This document shows positions 51,335 to 61,597 of a stretch of DNA of 64,000 nucleotides, in pieces. This DNA comes from Oscillospiraceae bacterium (GTDB lineage Bacteria > Bacillota > Clostridia > Christensenellales > QALW01): NCBI GenBank assembly GCA_022009755.1, contig CP091722.1, positions 1 through 64,000 on the forward strand, given 5' to 3'. Position numbers and translations under genes: made by a program. How positions within the stretch are numbered: position 1 is the stretch's first letter; each line of letters begins with the position of its first letter. Below the pieces are notes generated by a model that worked only from the letters and a program-made list of their open reading frames with translations, was not told the DNA's origin and ran no database searches.

Positions 51335-52189
51335 ATGACACAACGGTTTGAGGTATTTGACCTGCACACGGATGTGCTTAATAAGCTGGCGGGAACTTCG
51401 GTGCAGCCGGGAAAAACGAGTGTAAATGCCGAATCGCTTTCAAGGGGCGGGGTAACGCGGGCGTGCTTTGCCTGTTATTGCGGCAGGGATACGCGCACCG
51501 AGGCACAGCTTGCGGCTGTGGAAAAGCAGGCGGCCGTGCTGGAGCAGCTGCAGGGGCATATGGGAGAGTGCAGGGTTTACGGCGCATTTGAGGGGCTTGA
51601 CTATTTTTACCCGGAAATACCCACAGAGCTTATTAAAAGAGTGAAGCCGGTATATGCTACGCTTACATGGAACCATGCAGGCCCGATATGCGGCAGCTGT
51701 GCCGTTGATTACAGGCTGACCCCCTTCGGAAAGAGAGTGCTGCGTTTTCTTGAGAAAAACGGTATACGGGCGGATCTTTCTCATGCGGGGCGGGAAGCGT
51801 TTTGGTCGGTGCTGGACAATACGCCGCTGCCGATAGTGACACATTCCTGTGCCGACGCCGTTACGCCGCACAGGCGAAACCTGACGGATGAGCAGATAAG
51901 GGCGCTTATAAGGCGCGGATCTGTTATAGGCCTGAATTTTTACAGCGAATTCTGCGGCGGCACGATGGAGAGCCTTGTGAAGCACGCGCTGCATATTTTA
52001 GATATGGGCGGAGAAAAATGCCTTGCGCTGGGCAGCGATTTTGACGGCTGCTCCGCATTGCCTGCGGGACTGGAGGGGCCTGAAGGCTTTCCGCGCCTTG
52101 CGCAGGCACTGCTTGCTGCAGGCGCCGGCGAAAATATTCTGCGGGATATTTTTTCAGACAACGCCCGCAGAGTACTGCTTGGGGAATGA
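51335..52189 (+). CDS. Membrane-type dipeptidase (peptidase family M19)
   Basis: A 284-residue cytoplasmic protein. Zinc ligands of the M19 family: DLHTDVL (HxD), SHAGREAF, and THSCADAV, with GSDFDG near the end (LALGSDFDGC). Others: YATLTWNHAGPICGSCAVDY. It hydrolyses dipeptides or related substrates. It follows the serpin after 60 bases. RBS AAGGACGGAGAAG. Confidence 0.9.
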   Translation: MTQRFEVFDLHTDVLNKLAGTSVQPGKTSVNAESLSRGGVTRACFACYCGRDTRTEAQLAAVEKQAAVLEQLQGHMGECRVYGAFEGLDYFYPEIPTELIKRVKPVYATLTWNHAGPICGSCAVDYRLTPFGKRVLRFLEKNGIRADLSHAGREAFWSVLDNTPLPIVTHSCADAVTPHRRNLTDEQIRALIRRGSVIGLNFYSEFCGGTMESLVKHALHILDMGGEKCLALGSDFDGCSALPAGLEGPEGFPRLAQALLAAGAGENILRDIFSDNARRVLLGE

Positions 52190-52273
52190 GCGCGGAGTGT
52201 GTCGTTGCGGTTTAGCGGGCATATATAATAAACGGCACGGGCCGCACCGGGAATGAGGCGAAAATATAATAAT

Positions 52274-52299
52274 AACGGGGCCGAAAGGCTCCGTTATTT
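52274..52299. terminator. Terminator between convergent genes
   Basis: AACGGGGCC and GGCTCCGTT around GAAA, followed by ATTT; it separates the plus-strand dipeptidase gene from the minus-strand flavoprotein gene. Confidence 0.65.
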
Positions 52300-52320
52300 G
52301 CATATATGCCGAAGGCTTGT

Positions 52321-53488
52321 TTATTTGAGCAGCTCTTGAGCAAGCGCGTTTATGTCCTTTACGCTTTGGTCGTTCATGGCGCTGCGCACGGTAACGGCGG
52401 GCAGGAACTCGATGCCCTCGCAGGCGGAGAGGGCTTGCTGCATGACCTTTGCCGCCATGGGAGCCCATGAGCCGTTTTCTATAAGCCCTACGCGGCGATT
52501 GCGGAAGCTGCGGGAAACAAGGGCGTGCAGAAATGCATGCATGCAGGGAAACACATCGCCGTTATAGGTGGGAGAAGCCAGAACCAAACGGTCAAAACGG
52601 AAGGCGTCGGCTACGGCGGCGGACATATCGCACCGCGCAAGGTCATATACGACCGCTTTTGTGCCGCTTTTGCGCAGGGCATCCGCAAGAGCCTCGGCGG
52701 CGCGGGCGGTATGACCGTATACGGAGGCTACGCATACGGCAACGCCGCTTTCCTCCGGTGTATAGGAGGACCATGTCGCATAGAGGTTTATATAGTGCGC
52801 GAGATTCTCCTTAAGCACGGGCCCGTGCAGGGGACATATGGTGCGGATATCAAGAGCGGCCGCCTTTCAAAAGTGCGGCGGCGGGAGCGCCGTATTTGCC
52901 CACTATGCCGATATAGTACCGCCTTGCTTCATCGTCCCACGGCTCATCGACATCCAGAGCGCCGAATTTTCCGAAGGCATCGGCAGAAAAGAGTATGCCG
53001 TCGGTGCGGTCATAGGAGACGGCCACCTCGGGCCAGTGCACCATGGGGGCGGTAATAAAGCTGAGCTCATGCCGCCCGAGCGGGAGCACGGAGCCGTCCT
53101 TTACCGTAAGACGGGGGTTTGGAAGGGGGCCGAAGAAGGCGTCCATCATGGTGAAGGCCTTGGCAGTGGCGGCAATGACGGCGTTTGGATATTTTTTGCA
53201 GAAATCCGCTATTGAGGCGGAGTGGTCAGGCTCCATGTGATGAACTATAAGGTAGTCGGGAAGGCGCCCCGCAAGCGCCGTTTCCAGATTGTCCAGCCAC
53301 TGCCCGCCGAAGCGGGCGTCCACCGTGTCGGTGACGGCTGTTTTTTCATCAAGTATTAGATAGGAGTTGTAGCTCATGCCATTGGGGACGGGATATTGCC
53401 CCTCGAAAAGATCGGTAAGGTGATCGTTTACACCGATATACAGAATGTCGTTCTGCGTATTTACGGCGTTGCTTTTCTTATTGGTCAT
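52321..53488 (-). CDS. FprA-type A flavoprotein (diiron/flavodoxin O2 or NO reductase, one frameshift)
   Basis: About 390 residues on the minus strand. N-terminal metallo-beta-lactamase-like diiron domain: PVPNGMSYNSYLILDEKTAV, HHMEPDHSAS (HxExDH), APMVHWPEVAVSYDR, FSADAFGKFGALDVDE. A frameshift near 52860 leads into CPLHGPVL (last metal His), then the flavodoxin domain: VASVYGHTARAAEALADALR, SPTYNGDVFPCMHAFLHALV and SWAPMAAKVMQQAL. These enzymes reduce O2 or NO with rubredoxin or F420/ferredoxin electrons and protect anaerobes. Confidence 0.88.
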
Positions 53489-53614
53489 ATTGTGTTCCTC
53501 CGTGCAGTACAGAATAAAAATGAAGGCGTATTCAAACCTAAAGGGGATAAACCCTAAGCGGTATTATAGCATAAATGCCGATATAATTTAAGAAATTTGT
53601 GTTAAATGCGCACA

Positions 53615-53643
53615 TATAAAAAACCGCAGCGTATCGGCTGCGG
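53615..53643 (-). terminator. Rho-independent terminator of the minus-strand operon
   Basis: On the minus strand CCGCAGC (53643-53637) and GCTGCGG (53630-53624) followed by a T-run (53623-53618), downstream of the gene ending at 53680. Confidence 0.65.
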
Positions 53644-53679
53644 CTGAGGTATGATATGTGAACCGTTTTTTATACGGGT

Positions 53680-54204
53680 TCAGGCGTTTATTGCATCAAA
53701 GAAGCTCATGGGACGGGTGCGCATAAGGCAGCGCAGTCTGTCAAGCAGGCTTTCGTGCTGCGCGGCATCGTCCGTGTTTATAAAGCGGCAGCCGGCATCG
53801 GCGGCAACGGAGGCAAGCTGACTGTCGTATCCGTGCGCCTCGGGCACGGCGGATACAACATAGATATCGCACTGGGGCAGGCGCATACGCAGGCGGTAGA
53901 GCAGCTTTTCGTAGCAGAGGATATACTCGTCTGCCGAAGCCGATTCGTTATCGCCGAAGCAGAGAAAGAGCTTTGAGGGCTCAAGATCGTAGACGCATTC
54001 TTCAAGACAGCTCTCGGCATTTGCTAAGGACAAACCGGCAACGGAACGGTTATAGCCGGGAGTGCCTTTGGCGAAATCCTCGGCAAGCTCGCTGAAGGGA
54101 ATCCTGGAGGCAAAGGAGGAGCCGAAAAGCACGGCGCCGCCCTTTACTGCGCGGCGGTTAAGCTCGGAATATGCGCTGAGTTCGGTAAATTCTGAATTAC
54201 TCAT
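53680..54204 (-). CDS. SGNH/GDSL-like hydrolase
   Basis: About 174 residues from ATG 54204 (RBS AAAGGAGCG): block I VLFGSSFASRIPFSEL, block with Asn RSVAGLSLANAESCLEECVY, block III LFLCFGDNESASADEYI, and a C-terminal NTDDAAQHESLLDRL with an Asp/His pair. This is the SGNH hydrolase pattern; substrate unknown. It overlaps the upstream PQ-loop gene by 8 bases. Confidence 0.65.
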   Translation of the reverse strand: MSNSEFTELSAYSELNRRAVKGGAVLFGSSFASRIPFSELAEDFAKGTPGYNRSVAGLSLANAESCLEECVYDLEPSKLFLCFGDNESASADEYILCYEKLLYRLRMRLPQCDIYVVSAVPEAHGYDSQLASVAADAGCRFINTDDAAQHESLLDRLRCLMRTRPMSFFDAINA

Positions 54205-54520
54205 GAGAAAACGCTCCTTTCGGATTGCAGGTTTTGACTGCGGGGTGGGAAGCGGCAGCTTTATCAAGCGCCCGGTTGCGGAAATACACCGCAAGATTTA
54301 CAAGCACCACAGCCATGTTGAGAATGTATACAATAAGCACATAATTGATGTGCCCGCTGACTATTTTTGCGCTGATGCCCGCGGCATAGCCTAATATAAT
54401 GAGCAGTATAAAGCCTAAGCTCATGCCCTTTGCACTGCGTGCCTTGATGTTTTTATATACGGATATCGGCCAAGAGAGGCCAAAGCATATAAGCATTACG
54501 GTTTCCAGCATTTCAGACAT
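54197..54520 (-). CDS. PQ-loop (SemiSWEET-like) small membrane protein
   Basis: About 107 residues from ATG 54520 (RBS AAAGGG): MLETVMLICFGLSWPISVYK, NIKARSAKGMSLGFILLIIL, GYAAGISAKIVSGHINYVLI. The motif SWPxSVYKNIKARSAKGMS is that of PQ-loop proteins. Three membrane helices. Probably a small sugar or amino-acid carrier; its 3' end overlaps the SGNH gene. Confidence 0.75.
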   Translation of the reverse strand: MSEMLETVMLICFGLSWPISVYKNIKARSAKGMSLGFILLIILGYAAGISAKIVSGHINYVLIVYILNMAVVLVNLAVYFRNRALDKAAASHPAVKTCNPKGAFSHE

Positions 54521-54605
54521 TTCAAATACCCTTTCGTCGGCCGCACGGTATACGGCATTGCGCTTTGTGCACGGTTTTTCTTGTTTTTTCGCTGATATAA
54601 TACAC

Positions 54606-54634
54606 TTGACAATTGATAATGGCAAATATACAAT
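54606..54634 (+). promoter_or_regulatory. Promoter of the LysR-family gene
   Basis: TTGACA (54606-54611), a 17-base spacer and TACAAT (54629-54634), about 65 bases before ATG 54700. The divergent PQ-loop gene begins 85 bases to the left, so an operator for the LysR protein could lie here. Confidence 0.65.
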
Positions 54635-54699
54635 ATTGATAAATTTAATAATATAAAGTTATGATTTCGACATGGTGTAATAAATCGGAGGAACAGAGC

Positions 54700-55575
54700 A
54701 TGGAACTGACACAGCTGAGATATTTTGCGGAGGCGGCAAGGCTGCAGCACATAACAAGGGCGGCGGAGCAGCTGCACATAGCGCAGCCGGCGCTTACACA
54801 GGCGCTGCACAGGCTGGAGGCGGAGCTGGAGGTGCCGCTGTTTGTGCAGCGCGGGCGGGGCGTGGTGCTTACCCCTTACGGGGAGCTGCTTAAGGAGAGA
54901 GCGCAGGAGATATTACGGGCGGCTGATGCGCTTAAGGGGGAGATGCAGCAAATGGCCAAGACTCAAAGCAGCACGGTGCATATGAATGTGCTGGCGGCAT
55001 CGTATATTGTGACGGAGGCGGTAATAGGCTTCAAGCAGGAAAAAAAGCATATAAACTTTCAGATGGGACAAAGTGAGGAGAGCACCTGCGATATAAGCGT
55101 ATCCACGCGGCTGTTTCACAAAAGAGCGGCGGGGGACAGGCAATATGTGTTTTCCGAGCGCATATTTGCCGCAGTACCGGCTGATGGGGCTTACGGGAGA
55201 ATGGAGAAGGTGTCGCTGGGGGCGCTGAAAAACGAGGAATTCATTGCCTTGGCGGGCTCAAGGCAGTTTCGCATGCTGTGCGACGGCTTTTGCTCTCAGG
55301 CGGGATTCGAGCCCAATGTGGTGTTTCAGAGCGATAACCCAACGGCGGTAAAAAACCTGATAGCTGCCGGCGTGGGGGTAGGCTTCTGGCCGGAATATTC
55401 ATGGGGAGAGCTGAACAATCCTGCGGTTGCGCTGGTGGAGCTGGCGGAGCCGGAGTGCAGCAGGGATATAATAGTGTCGTTATATAATAATAAATCCGAG
55501 AATAAGGCCGTGCATGAATTCTATGATTATCTGACAGCGTGCTTTTTACGCTTTGAAAAGACAAGCAGGCAGTAA
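54700..55575 (+). CDS. LysR-family transcriptional regulator
   Basis: About 291 residues from ATG 54700 (RBS CGGAGG). HTH: LTQLRYFAEAARLQHITRAA, EQLHIAQPALTQALHRLEAE. Effector-binding domain contains FVQRGRGVVLTPYGELLKER, SDNPTAVKNLIAAGVGVGFW, and DIIVSLYNNKSENKAVHEFY. It is divergent from the PQ-loop/SGNH operon and followed 170 bases on by nfnA; which one it regulates is unknown. Confidence 0.9.
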   Translation: MELTQLRYFAEAARLQHITRAAEQLHIAQPALTQALHRLEAELEVPLFVQRGRGVVLTPYGELLKERAQEILRAADALKGEMQQMAKTQSSTVHMNVLAASYIVTEAVIGFKQEKKHINFQMGQSEESTCDISVSTRLFHKRAAGDRQYVFSERIFAAVPADGAYGRMEKVSLGALKNEEFIALAGSRQFRMLCDGFCSQAGFEPNVVFQSDNPTAVKNLIAAGVGVGFWPEYSWGELNNPAVALVELAEPECSRDIIVSLYNNKSENKAVHEFYDYLTACFLRFEKTSRQ

Positions 55576-55744
55576 ATGCGGACAAAAAACGGTCAAAGCT
55601 TGCCGCTGCGTATAAAAGCTGTTGTGCAAAAGCGGCTTTTGGTGTATGATAAACAGAAAAGCGCATACAGAAGCGAAGGCGCGAAAGACTGGCGGTGCGG
55701 AATTGCCGCTTGGGAAGAACGGGAGTATGGAAGGAGCAGGAAAG

Positions 55745-56587
55745 ATGTATCTTATTAAACGGAAAAAGGAGCTTAATCCCACTGTTATGCTTATGGATAT
55801 ACAGGCGCCGGAGGTGGCTGCCAAAGCAAGAGCGGGACAGTTCATTATTTTAAGAGTGGACGACGAAGGGGAGCGTATACCGCTTACCATTGCGGATTAT
55901 GACGCAAAGGCGGGAACGGTTACCATTATATTTCAGATAGTGGGCGGCACCACGATGAAGCTGGCCGCGCTTAAGCAGGGCGACTGCATATCCGATTTTG
56001 TCGGCCCGCTGGGCAAGGCAACGGAAATCGAGGGCATAAAAAAGGCTGCGGTAATAGGCGGCGGCGTGGGCTGCGCCATTGCATATCCGGTGGCCAAGGC
56101 GCTGCATGAGCAGGGAGCGTCCGTTACGGGCATTGTGGGCTTCAGGAACAGGGACCTTGTGATATTGCAGGACGAGTTTGAAAGCGTGTGTGACGATTAT
56201 ATCCTTATGAGTGATGACGGAACGGCCGGCCGGAAGGGGCTGGTGACGGATGCGCTGCGCGGACTGCTGGAGGCGGGCGAGCGCTTTGACGAGGTTATAG
56301 TTATAGGGCCGCTTATAATGATGAAGTTTGTGTGCATGCTTACAAAGGAATTCGGGGTAAAGACGGTGGTGAGCATGAACCCCATCATGGTGGACGGAAC
56401 CGGCATGTGCGGCGGCTGCCGCCTGACGGTAGGCGGAAAGATGAAGTTTGCCTGTGTGGACGGGCCGGATTTTGACGGACATCAGGTGGATTTTGACGAA
56501 GCGATAAAGCGCGGAGCGATGTACAGACCGTTTGAACAGGAAGCAAGGGAAAAACAGTGCAATCTGCTTAAAGCGGGACAAAAATGA
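55745..56587 (+). CDS. nfnA: NADH-dependent ferredoxin:NADP+ oxidoreductase subunit alpha (NfnA-like)
   Basis: A 280-residue protein. FAD domain: GQFIILRVDDEGERIPLTIA (RxPLTI), FQIVGGTTMKLAALKQGD. NAD domain: AAVIGGGVGCAIAYPVAKAL and GIVGFRNRDLVILQDEF. [2Fe-2S] Cys: GTGMCGGCRLTV and FACVDGPDFDGHQVDFD. With the next gene it forms the electron-bifurcating NfnAB complex, which balances NADH, NADPH and ferredoxin in anaerobes. The pair is also annotated as dihydroorotate dehydrogenase-like/glutamate synthase small subunit. Confidence 0.88.
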   Translation: MYLIKRKKELNPTVMLMDIQAPEVAAKARAGQFIILRVDDEGERIPLTIADYDAKAGTVTIIFQIVGGTTMKLAALKQGDCISDFVGPLGKATEIEGIKKAAVIGGGVGCAIAYPVAKALHEQGASVTGIVGFRNRDLVILQDEFESVCDDYILMSDDGTAGRKGLVTDALRGLLEAGERFDEVIVIGPLIMMKFVCMLTKEFGVKTVVSMNPIMVDGTGMCGGCRLTVGGKMKFACVDGPDFDGHQVDFDEAIKRGAMYRPFEQEAREKQCNLLKAGQK

Positions 56588-56623
56588 AAGCACGGTATTA
56601 CGGAAAACACGGAGGGTTGAACC

Positions 56624-58030
56624 ATGGCGGATATGTCTTTGAAAAAGCATGAAATGGCGCTTCAGGCGCCTGAAATAAGAAACAGAAATTTTGACGAGGT
56701 GGCGCTGGGCTATACCGAGGAGGAGGCCGTTGCGGAGGCGGGAAGATGCCTTGACTGCAAGAACAAGCCCTGTGTAGGCAAGTGCCCGGTGAGCATAGAT
56801 ATTCCTGCCTTTATAAGAGAGGTAAAAAGCAGAAATTTTGAGGCGGCGTACGGGATTATATCGCGGTCGTCCTCCCTTCCGGCGGTGTGCGGAAGAGTGT
56901 GTCCTCAGGAGACGCAGTGCGAAAGCAAATGCGTGCGGGGAATAAAGGGGGAGCCTGTGGCCATAGGAAGGCTGGAACGGTTTGTGGCCGACTATCACAA
57001 CAAGCATGCAAAGGGGAAGGCTGCAAAGCCCGAGGCCAACGGACGCTCGGTAGCGGTAGTGGGAGCGGGACCTGCGGGCCTGACTGCGGCGGGCGACCTT
57101 GCAAGAAAGGGATATGCCGTTACGGTTTATGAAGCGCTGCACACGGCGGGCGGCGTGCTGGTTTACGGCATTCCGGAGTTCCGTCTGCCCAAAGCCATTG
57201 TGAAAAGGGAAATTGACACCCTTAAGGAATTGGGCGTTGAGATAAAGACCAACATGGTGGTGGGCAAGGTGAATTCCGTGGATGAGCTGCTGCAAAACCA
57301 CGATGCGGTATTTATAGGCACGGGCGCGGGGCTTCCGCGCTTTATGGGAATTCCCGGCGAGGGACTGTGCGGTGTATTCAGCGCAAATGAATTCCTTACG
57401 AGAATAAACCTGATGAAGGCGTACAAGCCGGATTCCGATACTCCCGTTATGCGGCCGAGGCGCGCGGCAGTGGTGGGAGGCGGCAATGTTGCGATGGATG
57501 CCGCCCGCTGTGCAAAGAGGCTGGGTGCGGAGGAGGTATACATAATTTACCGCCGTTCAAGCGAGGAAATGCCCGCAAGGCGCGAGGAGGTAGAACATGC
57601 CCGTGAGGAGGGCATAATATTCAGCATGCTCACAAACCCGGTGGAGATACTGGAGGGGGAGAACCACACCGTGCGCGGGCTGAGATGTGTGAAGATGGAG
57701 CTGGGGGAGCCGGATGCAAGCGGGCGGCGCGCGCCGGTCGAGATACCGGGCAGTGAATACGATATTGATTTGGACTGCGTGATAATGGCCATAGGCACAA
57801 GCCCCAATCCGCTTATCCGCACCACCACAAAGGGGCTGGACTGCGACAGGCGGGGCTGCATCGTTACCGTGGATGACGGCGGCAAAACCACAAAGGAAGG
57901 GGTTTATGCCGGAGGAGATGCGGTGACGGGGGCTGCCACCGTTATTCTTGCAATGGGAGCGGGCAAGGCTGCCGCTGCGGCAATTGACGAATATCTGAAT
58001 CAAAAAAATAATTTTTTTATAAAGCTGTAA
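56624..58030 (+). CDS. nfnB: NADPH-dependent oxidoreductase, NfnB / glutamate synthase small-subunit-like
   Basis: A 468-residue protein. N-terminal [4Fe-4S] ligands: CLDCKNKPCVGKCPVSIDIP and CGRVCPQETQCESKCVRG. FAD: VAVVGAGPAGLTAAGDLARK. NAD(P): AAVVGGGNVAMDAARCAKRL, YRRSSEEMPARREEVEHA, and GVYAGGDAVTGAATVILAMG. The order matches NfnB/GltA. It follows nfnA by 36 bases with RBS GGAGGG. A terminator follows. Confidence 0.9.
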   Translation: MADMSLKKHEMALQAPEIRNRNFDEVALGYTEEEAVAEAGRCLDCKNKPCVGKCPVSIDIPAFIREVKSRNFEAAYGIISRSSSLPAVCGRVCPQETQCESKCVRGIKGEPVAIGRLERFVADYHNKHAKGKAAKPEANGRSVAVVGAGPAGLTAAGDLARKGYAVTVYEALHTAGGVLVYGIPEFRLPKAIVKREIDTLKELGVEIKTNMVVGKVNSVDELLQNHDAVFIGTGAGLPRFMGIPGEGLCGVFSANEFLTRINLMKAYKPDSDTPVMRPRRAAVVGGGNVAMDAARCAKRLGAEEVYIIYRRSSEEMPARREEVEHAREEGIIFSMLTNPVEILEGENHTVRGLRCVKMELGEPDASGRRAPVEIPGSEYDIDLDCVIMAIGTSPNPLIRTTTKGLDCDRRGCIVTVDDGGKTTKEGVYAGGDAVTGAATVILAMGAGKAAAAAIDEYLNQKNNFFIKL

Positions 58031-58047
58031 AAAAATACGGCAAAAGC

Positions 58048-58079
58048 AAAAAGGCCGGGCATATGCGCCCGGTCTTTTT
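58048..58079 (+). terminator. Rho-independent terminator of nfnAB
   Basis: AAAAAGGCCGGGC and GCCCGGTCTTTTT pair around a 6-base loop, 25 bases after the nfnB stop. Confidence 0.8.
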
Positions 58080-58151
58080 ATATGTGTTTTGGGTGTATAT
58101 GGCTGCGGTAATGAAACCGGAATTATACCCTATTATTTTAGTGTGTTTTAA

Positions 58152-58181
58152 TTGACTTAAGTGCGCAGCAGGTGGTATAAT
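58152..58181 (+). promoter_or_regulatory. Promoter of the copper ATPase gene
   Basis: TTGACT (58152-58157), an 18-base spacer and TATAAT (58176-58181), 120 bases before ATG 58302. I see no clear CsoR or CopY operator. Confidence 0.7.
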
Positions 58182-58301
58182 CCCAAAAGAAACAAGAAAA
58201 GATAATATCGGCGGCGGGAACGCGGCAGGTCGAAGATACGAACAAGGGATAGTAAACAAGAATATCAGTAAGTCGCATAAATGACGGGAGGGAGAGCGAA
58301 A

Positions 58302-60837
58302 ATGACACGGTACATTGTGACCGGCATGAGCTGCGCGGCGTGCAGCGCCAGAGTGGAAAAAGCGGTGCGCAGGGTTAAGGGGGTTACCGGGTGCTCGGTA
58401 AGCCTGCTTACCAATTCCATGTCGGTGGAGGGTCAGGCAAAGCAGGAGGATGTGATCGCGGCGGTAAAGGCTGCGGGCTACGGCGCATCCCCGGCGGAGG
58501 AAACCGGCAGGACGGAAAAGCCGGCTGCCGATCCGCTTGCGGATACGCAGACGCCGGTGCTGAAGCGGCGGCTGATCGCTTCGGTGGGCTTTCTTGCGGT
58601 GCTTATGTATATATCCATGGGACACATGATGTGGTCATGGCCGCTGCCGTCCTGGTTTGACGGAAACCATGTGGCGATGGGGCTTATGCAGCTGCTGCTT
58701 GCGGGAACAGTTATGGTTATAAACCGGGATTTCTTTATAAGCGGGTTCAAGGGGCTGCTTCATCTTTCGCCGAATATGGACACGCTGGTGGCCATGGGCT
58801 CCGGGGCTTCGTTTGTATGGAGCACGGTAGTGCTGTTTTTGATGACGGATGCTCAGCTTCACGGTGATACAGAGGCCGTGATGAGGTACATGGACGAGTT
58901 TTATTTTGAATCCGCGGCTATGATACTGACCCTTATAACGGTGGGCAAGCTGTTGGAGGCACGCTCCAAGGGCAAGACCACCGATGCACTTAAAAGCCTT
59001 ATGAATCTTGCCCCGAAGACGGCAACTGTCATAAGGGACGGCAAAGAAATAACGGTGCCGGCGCAGGAGATACTTCAGGGTGAGGAGTTTGCCGTGCGGC
59101 CGGGCGAAAGCATTCCCGTTGACGGAGTAGTGTTGGAGGGCAGCAGCGCAGTAAATGAATCGGCTCTTACGGGAGAGAGCATCCCGGTTGACAAGGCGGA
59201 GGGGGACCGCGTTTCGGCGGCGACCATAAACCAGTCGGGGTATATAAGATGCCGCGCCACACGGGTGGGGCAGGACACGACGCTTTCTCAGATAATCAAA
59301 ATGGTTTCGGATGCGGCGGCAACAAAGGCTCCTATTGCAAAGGTGGCGGACAGGGTATCCGGCGTGTTTGTGCCGGTGGTTATGGCAATAGCGTTGGTGA
59401 CGCTTATAGTTTGGCTGCTGCTCGGAAGGGATTTCGGCTATGCCCTTGCAAGAAGCATATCGGTACTGGTTATTAGCTGTCCGTGCGCACTGGGACTGGC
59501 TACGCCGGTGGCGATAATGGTGGGCAGCGGAGTGGGAGCGCGCAACGGCATACTGTTTAAGACCGCGGCCTCCCTTGAGGAAACGGGCAAGGTGAAGATA
59601 GTGGCCTTGGACAAAACGGGCACAATAACGGCGGGGCAGCCGAAGGTTACGGATATAGTGCCTGCGGCGGGAAACCGAGGCGGAGCTGCTGCAGCTTGCC
59701 TGCACGCTGGAGAGCAGGAGCGAGCACCCGCTTGCGCGTGCAATTATGGAAAAAGCGCAGCAGGAGGGAATGGAGCCGGGAGAGGTAAAAAGCTTCAGTG
59801 CTCTGCCGGGCAACGGGGTGTGCGCAGAGGCGGAAAAAACGCTTACCGGCGGCAGTCTTGCCTTTATATCGCAAAAGACCGATATAGCGCCGGAATTTGA
59901 GCAGCGCATGCTGGAGCTGTCGCAGCAGGGAAAAACGCCGCTGCTGTTTATGGAGGGCGATGCCATTGCGGGGGCGGTTGCCGTGGCGGACACGGTGAAG
60001 CCGGACAGCCCCGGGGCGGTGAGGCAGCTGCGTGAATTGGGCATGCGCGTAGTGATGATCACCGGGGACAATGAGCGCACTGCGCGGGCCGTGGGCAGAT
60101 TGGCAGGCGTGGATGAGGTTATTGCGGGGGTGCTGCCCGACGGCAAGGAGGCGGAAATACGCCGGCTTAAGCAGCAGGGCAAGGTGGCCATGGTGGGCGA
60201 CGGTATTAACGATGCGCCGGCGCTCATGAGGGCGGACACGGGAATAGCAATAGGTGCCGGAGCGGATGTTGCAATAGATGCGGCGGATGTTGTGCTTATG
60301 AAAAGCTCCCTTGCCGATGTTCCGGCGGCGATACGCTTAAGCCGCGCGGCGCTGCGCAATGTACACGAGAATTTGTTCTGGGCGTTTATATATAATATTA
60401 TAGGTATTCCGCTGGCTGCGGGCTGCTTTGTAGGCGCGGGGCTTACGCTGAACCCCATGTTCGGGGCGGCGGCAATGAGCCTTTCCAGCTTCTGTGTTGT
60501 ATCAAATGCATTGAGGCTTAATTTCTGCAGGCCATACGGCAGGAAAAAAAGCGCAGACGGTGCCGCAAAGGCGGGTGCGCCCGATGGTGCTGCCTCGGAA
60601 AAGGAAAAAATGCGGGAGGACTGCATAGAGCTGAAGATAAAGGGCATGACCTGCGGGCACTGCCAAAGCAGGGTACAGCAGGCGCTGCTGGCACTGCCCG
60701 AAACGGAGCAGGCAGAGGTGAGCTTCAAGACGGGAACGGCGCGGCTTAAGCTGAAGGGCGCGGTTTCGGATGAAATGCTGCGCAAAACGGTAAAGGACGC
60801 CGGATACAGGGTTGCGAAGATAAAAAGGAATAAATAA
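58302..60837 (+). CDS. copA: Copper-translocating P1B-type ATPase with HMA domains at both ends (one frameshift)
   Basis: About 844 residues from ATG 58302 (RBS GGAGGGAGAGCG). N-terminal [23 protein letters not shown]. Then membrane helices, actuator [12 protein letters not shown], metal site [16 protein letters not shown], phosphorylation [16 protein letters not shown] frameshift near 59680 (one extra G) breaks the N-domain; [20 protein letters not shown] continues. ATP site: [38 protein letters not shown]. At the C-terminus, about residue 781, a second [26 protein letters not shown] predicts Cu+ export. A C-terminal HMA is uncommon in bacterial CopA. Confidence 0.9.
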
Positions 60838-60857
60838 AAACAGCTGAATAAAGCGGA

Positions 60858-60881
60858 CCGCCGGGCTTCCGGCGGCTTTTT
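60858..60881 (+). terminator. Rho-independent terminator of copA
   Basis: CCGCCGG and CCGGCGG around a 4-base loop, followed by CTTTTT, 20 bases after the copA stop. Confidence 0.75.
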
Positions 60882-61039
60882 GCATTTGCATTGAAAACGC
60901 GCGAAGCCGAAGAAAAGCGGGTGCCTGTGCGGCGGCTGCGCCTGCTTAAAGGGCGGCTTTCGGTGCGGGGGTAATCATTTTTCAAGGGAGAGAATATAAT
61001 CATTCCGGGATAAGAAATCAAAAAAAGGGGGGGCTTTGC

Positions 61040-61597
61040 ATGAAAGGGCGGGCGGCGGAGCATTTTCGTATTTGCGCCGTAGAGTATATAATACTGTTTG
61101 CGCTTGTGGTTATTTTTATAAGCAGCGGCGCGTGGTATTACGGAGAATGCGGGGGCGAGGCGTTCGGGGACAGAGCGCTCAGCCTTGCCGATGAGGAAGT
61201 GGGCTTTATGAAGGCTGCGGCGATACTTGCGCTGCATTGGCTGCTTACGGTGATGCTGCTGAGGCTGTGTGCGTATTTGTCAAAGGGATTTATTGCGGGA
61301 TACATTCTGCCTGCTGCGCGCGGTCTTGTTTTCGGAGCAAGCTTTACGCGGGCATTTGAAGCGGGCTTTATTTTCGGAATGGTTTTTACATTCGTCAGTT
61401 TGTGCCTTTGTGCGATATCGTGCTATCTCTGCGCGGTAAATTCCTGTACGGCGCGGCATATATCGCCCTTTGGCGGCGCGGTGCCGGGAGGGATTGCGAA
61501 TATCACAAGAAAAATATATATAGCCTGTGCGCTGTCGGGGACGGCGGCGTGCACCGCGGAGGCTTTGATTATTTGCGGGTTGAACAATGCGCCGTAA
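61040..61597 (+). CDS. Four-helix membrane protein of unknown function
   Basis: A 185-residue protein with about four hydrophobic segments (VEYIILFALVVIFISSGAWY; FMKAAAILALHWLLTVMLLR; FIFGMVFTFVSLCLCAISCY). The RBS-like GGGGGGGC precedes ATG 61040. Unknown family; it may be the membrane partner of the MoxR/DUF58 cluster that follows. Confidence 0.6.
   Translation: MKGRAAEHFRICAVEYIILFALVVIFISSGAWYYGECGGEAFGDRALSLADEEVGFMKAAAILALHWLLTVMLLRLCAYLSKGFIAGYILPAARGLVFGASFTRAFEAGFIFGMVFTFVSLCLCAISCYLCAVNSCTARHISPFGGAVPGGIANITRKIYIACALSGTAACTAEALIICGLNNAP

Noticed and set aside
55850..57301. 483-codon minus-strand open frame
   Set aside because: Antisense shadow of nfnA and nfnB caused by codon bias; His/Arg-rich translation without motifs.
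58635..60785. 716-codon minus-strand open frame
   Set aside because: It lies antisense to copA, whose plus-strand translation has all P-type ATPase motifs. Its own translation is Ser/Ala/Arg-rich with no family motif or RBS.
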